The position numbers and the translations under genes were made by a program. A DNA stretch of 64,000 bases from Verrucomicrobiota bacterium. Lineage in GTDB: Bacteria; Verrucomicrobiota; Kiritimatiellia; RFP12; UBA1067. Of the stretch, positions 59,001 to 64,000 are shown piece by piece; position 1 is the stretch's first letter; every line of letters starts with the position of its first letter. Under the pieces are notes generated by a model, which saw nothing but the letters and a program-made list of their open reading frames with translations, did not search any database and was not told the origin of the DNA. The stretch lies in contig JAHFSX010000019.1 of NCBI GenBank assembly GCA_023269675.1, positions 50,713 to 114,712 of the forward strand, read 5' to 3'.

Positions 59001-60044
59001 CTATACCCCGCTGCTGTCCGGTTCGGGCACGAATTTCAGGAGGCGGTCGATGATCTGCGTGGCGTCGATGCCGTCGCCCGCGGCGTGGAAGTTGCACGCG
59101 ATGCGGTGGGACAGGACCGAGTGCGCGTTGCGGCGGACGTCGGCGCAGCTGACGTTGAGACGCCCTTCCAGCGCGGCCCACGCTTTGGCGGCCAGCACCA
59201 GATACTGGCCCGCGCGCGGCCCCGCGCCGAACGTCAGGTTCGCCTTGACGAAGTCCGGCGCGCCCGGCTCGGTGGGGCGGGTCATCCGCACCAGATCGAT
59301 GCAGTAGGCCAGGACATGCTCGCTCACGGGGATGTCGCGCACGCACCGCTGGAGCTCGAGGATGGCGGCGCCGTCGATCAGACGGCTCAGCTTCACGTCG
59401 CGGTTGGCCGTGGTCTGGCGCAGGATCTGGATCTCTTCGCTGCGCTGGGGATAACTCATGCGCACCAGGAACATGAAGCGGTCGAGCTGGGCCTCGGGCA
59501 GGGGGTAGGTGCCCTCCTGCTCGATGGGGTTCTGTGTGGCCAGCACGAAGAACGGCTGCGGGATGGCGAAGGTCTTGCCGCCGGTGGTGACGTAATTCTC
59601 CTGCATGGCCTCCAGCAGCGCGGCCTGGGTCTTGGGAGGCGTGCGGTTGATCTCGTCAGCCAGCAGCAGATTGGTGAACACCGGGCCCTTGACGAAGCGC
59701 AGGCTGCGGTGGCTGCTGCCCGACTCCTCGTCGAGGATCTCCGTGCCGGTGATGTCGGAAGGCATCAGGTCGGGCGTGAACTGGACGCGGTTGAATTGGA
59801 GATCCAGCACCTCGCCCAGACAGCGCACCAGCAAGGTCTTGGCCAGGCCGGGCACGCCGAGCAGCAGGCAGTGACCGCGGGCCAGGATGGCGATCAGCAC
59901 CTGGTCGATCACCTCCTCCTGTCCGACAATCACCTTGCCGATTTCCTCTTTGAGCGCCTTGTGGGTCTCTGCGATTTTCTTCAGTCTCTCCGGCAACGTT
60001 GCGACCGTGTTCATGCGTGCGCGTTCCCCCTGTGTTTCCGTCAT
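59001..60044 (-). CDS. moxR: MoxR-family AAA+ ATPase
   Basis: 347 residues from ATG 60044 (337 from the ATG at 60014, which has a better GGGGGA site). AAA+ motifs: Walker A GVPGLAKT, Walker [21 protein letters not shown], sensor 1 [18 protein letters not shown], and the arginine finger region [11 protein letters not shown]. The C-terminal helical domain has the family's VRMTRPT and [12 protein letters not shown]. MoxR proteins act as chaperone-like ATPases that activate or assemble VWA-domain proteins; here four VWA/DUF58 proteins are encoded immediately downstream. Cytoplasmic. Confidence 0.92.
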   Translation of the reverse strand: MTETQGERARMNTVATLPERLKKIAETHKALKEEIGKVIVGQEEVIDQVLIAILARGHCLLLGVPGLAKTLLVRCLGEVLDLQFNRVQFTPDLMPSDITGTEILDEESGSSHRSLRFVKGPVFTNLLLADEINRTPPKTQAALLEAMQENYVTTGGKTFAIPQPFFVLATQNPIEQEGTYPLPEAQLDRFMFLVRMSYPQRSEEIQILRQTTANRDVKLSRLIDGAAILELQRCVRDIPVSEHVLAYCIDLVRMTRPTEPGAPDFVKANLTFGAGPRAGQYLVLAAKAWAALEGRLNVSCADVRRNAHSVLSHRIACNFHAAGDGIDATQIIDRLLKFVPEPDSSGV

Positions 60045-60092
60045 TACGATGCTAAAGTGTTCCACTAATCAATAGCGTGTTCCGCCCGCTCG

Positions 60093-60158
60093 CGCACGCC
60101 CAGGGATGGGCGTGCCACATTCGGGAATGTGCCATGCGCATCCTTGCGCATGGGGTGT
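60093..60158. repeat. Intergenic repeat C, copy 2 (double hairpin)
   Basis: 60093-60122 is the exact reverse complement of 49043-49072. The following 36 bases, with CATGCGCATCCTTGCGCATG, form a second hairpin similar to that of copy 1. The repeat lies between the DUF4159 and MoxR genes. Confidence 0.7.
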
Positions 60159-60190
60159 TTCTTTTTCGGCTGCTCGCCTGCTCCCCCAAA

Positions 60191-61702
60191 TCAATGCGTG
60201 ATGCAGTACGTCAGCAGATTCGCCCCCAGCTGCATGGCGTCCCCTGACTCGTAGCCGTAAGACATCGGATGCTCGTCGCCTTGCCAGCCAGCCGCAAGGT
60301 CAAACGGGCTGTAAAGCACCTTGTAATCCTCGCCCACCTTCAGGCCTTCGAGCAGCGGCGTCGCGAGGCCGGGGTATTTGGCGCGGGCGGCCAGGGTGAG
60401 ACGCACCCGGTCGATCTTGAAAGGGCCTTGCTGGTAGACCGCATGCTCCGGCGGGATCTTTTCAAAGCGCGTCTCGGGGAGGAGCCTCTTCATCTCGCGG
60501 TAGACCGCCTGGCCGAACTCATCGAGCCCCAGAGAATTGTCGATCAGCAGGTAGCCGCCGTTGCGCAGATAGCCGCGCAGGGACGCCAGCTCCGCGTCGT
60601 CGAAGCTGAAGTCGCTGATGCCCGCGAGATAAAGGAAACTGTATTTGTCCAGCGGGTCCGTGTCCAGCTTGACCGTCCGGACCAGATAGTTCGCCTTCAC
60701 GCTCAGGTTCTTCTTCATGAAGCGCAGCAGGTTGTTCGCGCCGCCGGGCTCGGTGTTCCACACGCCGCTGGTCCTGACCTGGGCGAAGATGATCGGGTCG
60801 CTGTTCTCCTGCGCATCCTCCTGGCCGTACACCTGCGACTTGGCGTGCGCCTGGCCCACGCGGAAGTAGCCCATGGAGTAGGCCACCAGATTCAAGCCGA
60901 GCGCGACCGCCGAGCGGTGGTCATAATAATCGGCCCGTTCGACCAGGGAAGGCGCCGTGTGGTCCCAGCCGGCGCCCAGGCCGTAGGGCGAGACCACCGC
61001 GGCCACGCGGGAGCCCACGTAAATCCCGTCCAGCACCGGCATCACCTCCGCCTTCGACTTGGTGTTCACCTTCACGGTGTCCTCCACCATGTGAAAAATC
61101 GGATGGTCTTCGGGCAAGCGGCGGATCTGCGCCTCGGGCAGGATTTTCTTGAGCTCGGTGAGCGCCGACTTGTAAAAATAGGGCGAGCCGACCACGGAGT
61201 CGAACCAGGCCATGCCGCCGGCGAGCAGGTATTTGCGGAGGACCTCGCGGTCCTTGTCGCTGAAGTTGAGCGACCGCCCCCCGGAAAAGTAAAGCACCGG
61301 AATCTCGGCCGGCGTGGCGCTGAAGTCGGACAGGCTGGCCGTCTCGACCTTGTAGTCCATGTTCAGATGTTTGTACGAAGCCCGCAGCAGCGCCTGGCAG
61401 TCGGCCGGCACCATGTTCCAGTCGTAGACGCGGGTGACCTGCCCGTCCTCCCAGGTGTAGTCCAGGTAAGAGCCCCAGATGACCTTGCCGATCAGGGTGG
61501 AGGGGCTCGGCGGGCGTTTCTTCTCCGAGCGGCGCAGGGGCGTGGCGGGCAGGGGCAGGGGCGGCACCGCCTCGCCGCCCTGACGCATCTGCGGCTTGGC
61601 CTTGGGCGGCTGGCCGACCGGGCGCAGGAAATCATCCTCGCCCGCCCGCGCGGCCGTTCCCCCTAGAACCGCAGCGACGAACACTAGCATCGCGATCTTC
61701 AT
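60191..61702 (-). CDS. Secreted protein with two tandem DUF4159 domains
   Basis: 503 residues with a signal peptide (KIAMLVFVAAVLGGTAARA). A Pro-rich linker (about 30-70) leads into two copies of the DUF4159 fold, which is related to glutamine amidotransferases. Copy 1 has IPVLYFSGGRSLNFSDKDRE, LRKYLLAGGMAWFDSVVGS and LPEDHPIFHM. Copy 2 has FLYLAGISDFSFDDAELASL, LRGYLRNGGYLLIDNSLG and IPPEHAVYQQ. The catalytic Cys of amidotransferases is not seen, so a binding role is likelier. DUF4159 proteins are typical companions of MoxR/VWA clusters. The start overlaps the upstream gene stop as ATGA. Confidence 0.88.
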   Translation of the reverse strand: MKIAMLVFVAAVLGGTAARAGEDDFLRPVGQPPKAKPQMRQGGEAVPPLPLPATPLRRSEKKRPPSPSTLIGKVIWGSYLDYTWEDGQVTRVYDWNMVPADCQALLRASYKHLNMDYKVETASLSDFSATPAEIPVLYFSGGRSLNFSDKDREVLRKYLLAGGMAWFDSVVGSPYFYKSALTELKKILPEAQIRRLPEDHPIFHMVEDTVKVNTKSKAEVMPVLDGIYVGSRVAAVVSPYGLGAGWDHTAPSLVERADYYDHRSAVALGLNLVAYSMGYFRVGQAHAKSQVYGQEDAQENSDPIIFAQVRTSGVWNTEPGGANNLLRFMKKNLSVKANYLVRTVKLDTDPLDKYSFLYLAGISDFSFDDAELASLRGYLRNGGYLLIDNSLGLDEFGQAVYREMKRLLPETRFEKIPPEHAVYQQGPFKIDRVRLTLAARAKYPGLATPLLEGLKVGEDYKVLYSPFDLAAGWQGDEHPMSYGYESGDAMQLGANLLTYCITH

Positions 61703-63771
61703 GGCACCGCCTCCTCGATTTTCCGGTCAATTTCGGTCAAAAGCTTGCGCGCGTCGATCTCTTCCTGCGTCCAGGGGCTCTCTTTACGGATCAGCGCCAC
61801 CTGTCGCTTCGCCTGCACGAACTGATTCATCCCCGCATATAACTTCGCCAGTTCCAGACGCAACCTCGGCTTGTAGGTGTCGTCCACCTCGGCCAGAAGG
61901 GCCCGTTGCAGACATACAACGGCTTTGCGGGGCTGTTTATTGCCGGCCAACGCTTGAACCTTCAAAAGATTCATGCGCGGCGAGAGCCGCTCCTCCGGGA
62001 TTTCCCATTCGAGCAGGTCCAGTTCGCCGAGGCTTTCGCGGTACAGATGCTGGCTCAGCAGGTTTTGCAGCCTGAAGTATCGGCTGTTGTAGTCGAAGAC
62101 CGCATGGCGGTCCAGCGCGCGACCCGTGACCAGGGTTGCCGGCTTGGCGATGGCCGCATAACGCTTCTGTGCCGTGGCGCTGTCGTCCAAGACCAGCGCG
62201 GTATCCGCGAGATAGATGTCCAGCAGCCGCTGGTCCGCGTCTCCCAGTGCCTTGCGGTCGACCGCCGCCAGAACCTCGCGCGCCTCCGCCGGGCGGTTGA
62301 GGCACAGGTTCAGCATGCCGCCGTAATGCAGCGCGGCGAAGGCCCGGGCCTTCGGGTCTTTGACCTTGTCCAAAATGACGCGGAAGCACTTCTCGGAAAG
62401 CTCGTAGTGTTCCTCGACCTGCTGGACGCCCAGCGCCAGCTGGAGCATCAGGCTGCCCAGGTCGCCCTCGGGAATCCGGCCCGCCGCGGCGAGCACGCGT
62501 TCCGTGAAGGCGTCGGCCTTCTCCTCCTGCAGGAAGAAGAAGTAGCCGCTGACAATCAATGCGTAGCCGGGCGGCTGGATGCCGGTCTCCTTCTCTTGCC
62601 GCGCGGCCTGGTCCAGCAGGGCGATTGCCCGGGCGTCGTCGTTCTCGCTTTGCCCATACCGCGGACGCACACGGACGGTCTGACGGCAAACCGTCTTCTG
62701 CCCGTCGCCGCGCGTCGCCGTCAAGGTGACGCTCTGATCGCCGCGCGCAAAGTAAAGATGCTCCGCCTTCATCCCACTGCCGCGGGTGCCGTCGCCGAAA
62801 TCCCACTCGAAGCGCGCGGCAGGGTCGTCCTTGAACGGCGCGGCCTCGAAGGTCAGCTGGTGCAGGCAATGGTCGGCGATGTTGACCATGTACCGGTTGT
62901 CCCAGATAAAGTCCGCCTGCCGCTGCCCGTCTTTGCGCGTGAGCGGTCCGACGAACGCGTACGCGGCACGCGTGAAAGCCTCGGGTCCTATCACGAAATG
63001 ACGCTTTTCGCCGGGCGGAACCCAGGCCGCGATGGCGTAGGAGTCGTTGCCGCTGTTCGCGTGCAGGAAAGTGAAGCGGTGCGGGCCCGGCGTCAGTTGC
63101 GCGGAACCGCGGATCTTCCCCTCCAGCCCGTCCTTGACCGGATGCTTGCCGGGCCACGCCGCGACCTCGCGGCCGTCGACCGCGAGGAACGACGCGTCGG
63201 TGGACGCCAGACAGAACTGGCTCTCGCCCCCTTTGTCGATCAGCAAGGTCCCGTCAAACTGGTGCAGCGCCTTCGCGTTCGCTCCAAACGGGTTGAACGC
63301 GGCGTAAACCTGGTCGACAAACTCGCCGCCCTGAAACTCGGCGGACTTCCAGAGCTCTGAGAACTGCGCGGCGGACGTGACTTCCCGGCCGTCGTAGCTT
63401 TTGACCAGATGCCGGAGACCGGAGACATGGTCAAGTCCAGGCGGAGGGAGGACGGCCACTGCGGAAAAATAGAGATGGAGGGTCTCGCCGGCCTTGGCGT
63501 CGAAGTGAAGGCTGCATTGGCTGCCGTCGCGGTTGAGCAGTCCGAACGGCCTGTTCGCACCTTGTTCGTCGGTCAGGACGAAGCCGGTGAAGCGGTCATC
63601 GAGGAACACGGTGGTGGTGGCCGTCACCGGCGCGCCGCCTTCGCCGTCCACCTTCAGTTCTTTGCGGAATTCCGATGCCGCGTCCTGCCAGGCGGCGCAC
63701 GCGGGCGGGATCAGCCCCGGCCGCAAGGCGAGCAGTGTGCCGACGAGCAACAAATGGTGTTGAAGTTTCAC
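61699..63771 (-). CDS. Secreted PKD-domain and TPR-like repeat protein
   Basis: 690 residues from GTG at 63771. Signal peptide (LLLVGTLLALRPGLIPPACA). Residues about 40-320 are beta-rich with a PA14-like module (AALHQFDGTLLIDKGGESQF-type strands). A PKD domain is at about 320-370 (ARFEWDFGDGTRGSGMK, SVTLTATRGDGQKT). Residues about 400-690 are TPR-like helices (ALHYGGMLNLCLNRPAEARE, AGNKQPRKAVVCLQRALLAE, RLELAKLYAGMNQFVQAKRQ). The PKD and PA14 modules suggest contact with glycans or proteins outside the cytoplasmic membrane, and TPR helices suggest complex assembly. First complete gene of the MoxR/VWA run; its stop overlaps the DUF4159 start by four bases. Confidence 0.78.
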   Translation of the reverse strand: MKLQHHLLLVGTLLALRPGLIPPACAAWQDAASEFRKELKVDGEGGAPVTATTTVFLDDRFTGFVLTDEQGANRPFGLLNRDGSQCSLHFDAKAGETLHLYFSAVAVLPPPGLDHVSGLRHLVKSYDGREVTSAAQFSELWKSAEFQGGEFVDQVYAAFNPFGANAKALHQFDGTLLIDKGGESQFCLASTDASFLAVDGREVAAWPGKHPVKDGLEGKIRGSAQLTPGPHRFTFLHANSGNDSYAIAAWVPPGEKRHFVIGPEAFTRAAYAFVGPLTRKDGQRQADFIWDNRYMVNIADHCLHQLTFEAAPFKDDPAARFEWDFGDGTRGSGMKAEHLYFARGDQSVTLTATRGDGQKTVCRQTVRVRPRYGQSENDDARAIALLDQAARQEKETGIQPPGYALIVSGYFFFLQEEKADAFTERVLAAAGRIPEGDLGSLMLQLALGVQQVEEHYELSEKCFRVILDKVKDPKARAFAALHYGGMLNLCLNRPAEAREVLAAVDRKALGDADQRLLDIYLADTALVLDDSATAQKRYAAIAKPATLVTGRALDRHAVFDYNSRYFRLQNLLSQHLYRESLGELDLLEWEIPEERLSPRMNLLKVQALAGNKQPRKAVVCLQRALLAEVDDTYKPRLRLELAKLYAGMNQFVQAKRQVALIRKESPWTQEEIDARKLLTEIDRKIEEAVP

Positions 63772-63930
63772 AGTGTAGTACCGTGGGGAACTTTACGCTT
63801 CCGGCTACTGTAAGTCAACGGGGACGCGCCGGAAGTTTGTCGGTTGGCGTGCGGCGCCAATCGCGCCAATCGCGGCGCCGCCTGACTTGCAAGAGCAAAT
63901 GCACGCAGGCGATAGAGCGGCGAGATGATT

Positions 63931-64000
63931 TTCATGCGGCGTTTTCCTCGAAGTAACGTTTGACCTTCTCTTCTGCGGAGAGACCGTCGAGGATTTTGCG
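63931..64000 (-). CDS. C-terminal end of an unidentified gene
   Basis: The last 22 codons of a minus-strand frame entering from the right edge read RKILDGLSAEEKVKRYFEEN followed by AA and a TGA. The helical, charged tail is too short to classify. It precedes the PKD/TPR gene by 160 bp in the same direction and could belong to the same transcription unit. Confidence 0.55.

Noticed and set aside
63767..63934. 55-codon minus-strand frame beginning at an ATGA overlap with the partial gene at the right edge
   Set aside because: Although the start is suggestive, the product is Arg/Ser/Ala/Pro-rich, its end overlaps the start of the PKD/TPR gene and no family is seen. The AATCGCGCC tandem in it is simple repeat sequence.
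1..64000. Prophage, insertion sequence, integron, rRNA operon
   Set aside because: No integrase, transposase, capsid, terminase, attachment-site pair or rRNA signature was seen anywhere in the window.

Overview
The window looks like a piece of chromosome from a GC-rich, Gram-negative bacterium. Several genes imply a double membrane: lgt, a periplasmic HtrA protease, an outer-membrane porin with a terminal Phe, and an outer-membrane barrel fragment. A long MoxR / DUF58 / BatA-type VWA / DUF4159 / PKD-TPR gene run, many secreted proteins of unknown function and frequent two-component genes together suggest the PVC group, most likely Verrucomicrobiota/Kiritimatiellota. That placement is inference; there is no rRNA or marker gene here to prove it. 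I saw no phage, transposase, CRISPR array or rRNA. One tRNA is present, tRNA-Ser(GGA).

Layout. 1-5.1 kb: the end of a DUF202 membrane protein, a decayed copy of a membrane-protein gene, a GT-C glycosyltransferase and a frameshifted WecE-type sugar aminotransferase. 5.2-9.7 kb (minus): a metal-uptake operon of a Cys/His-containing small protein, a porin, a ZnuA-like binding protein, an ATPase and a permease. 10-12.4 kb: htrA plus a membrane-anchored small heat-shock protein. 12.4-14.2 kb: the intact paralogue of the decayed membrane gene, next to lgt. 14.4-23.7 kb: a DUF4405 protein, an 821-residue disulfide reductase-rhodanese-TusA-DsrE fusion, a Mut7-C RNase-like protein, a P-type ATPase, small membrane proteins and a GDSL esterase. 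23.9-36.7 kb: a signalling region with a REC-PAS-kinase and its NarL partner, a truncated outer-membrane barrel, a 1,090-residue membrane/TPR protein, a lone receiver and a 1,672-residue hybrid kinase. 36.7-41.3 kb: secreted proteins, a duplicated tiny lipoprotein gene and relics of LamG and GH5 genes. 41.6-48 kb: a hydroxyacid dehydrogenase, a TlpA-like protein, a DUF2059 lipoprotein, a PQQ-type propeller, a GT4 transferase, the tRNA and a HAD phosphatase, with several intergenic repeat families. 48.3-64 kb (minus): the MoxR/VWA gene run.

How the genes work together. The clearest functional units are the metal importer (outer-membrane pore to inner-membrane ABC transporter), the HtrA/sHSP envelope-stress pair, the kinase/response-regulator pair at 23.9-26.1 kb, and the 15-kb MoxR/VWA run. 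In that last unit a MoxR AAA+ ATPase, a DUF58 protein and two membrane VWA proteins are coupled to periplasmic DUF4159, PKD/TPR and DUF4175-like proteins, probably forming an envelope complex of unknown function. Several genes are broken (DUF202 neighbour, wecE, the OM barrel, GH5, LamG), so the 0-5 kb and 26-39 kb parts look like regions of rearrangement and decay.
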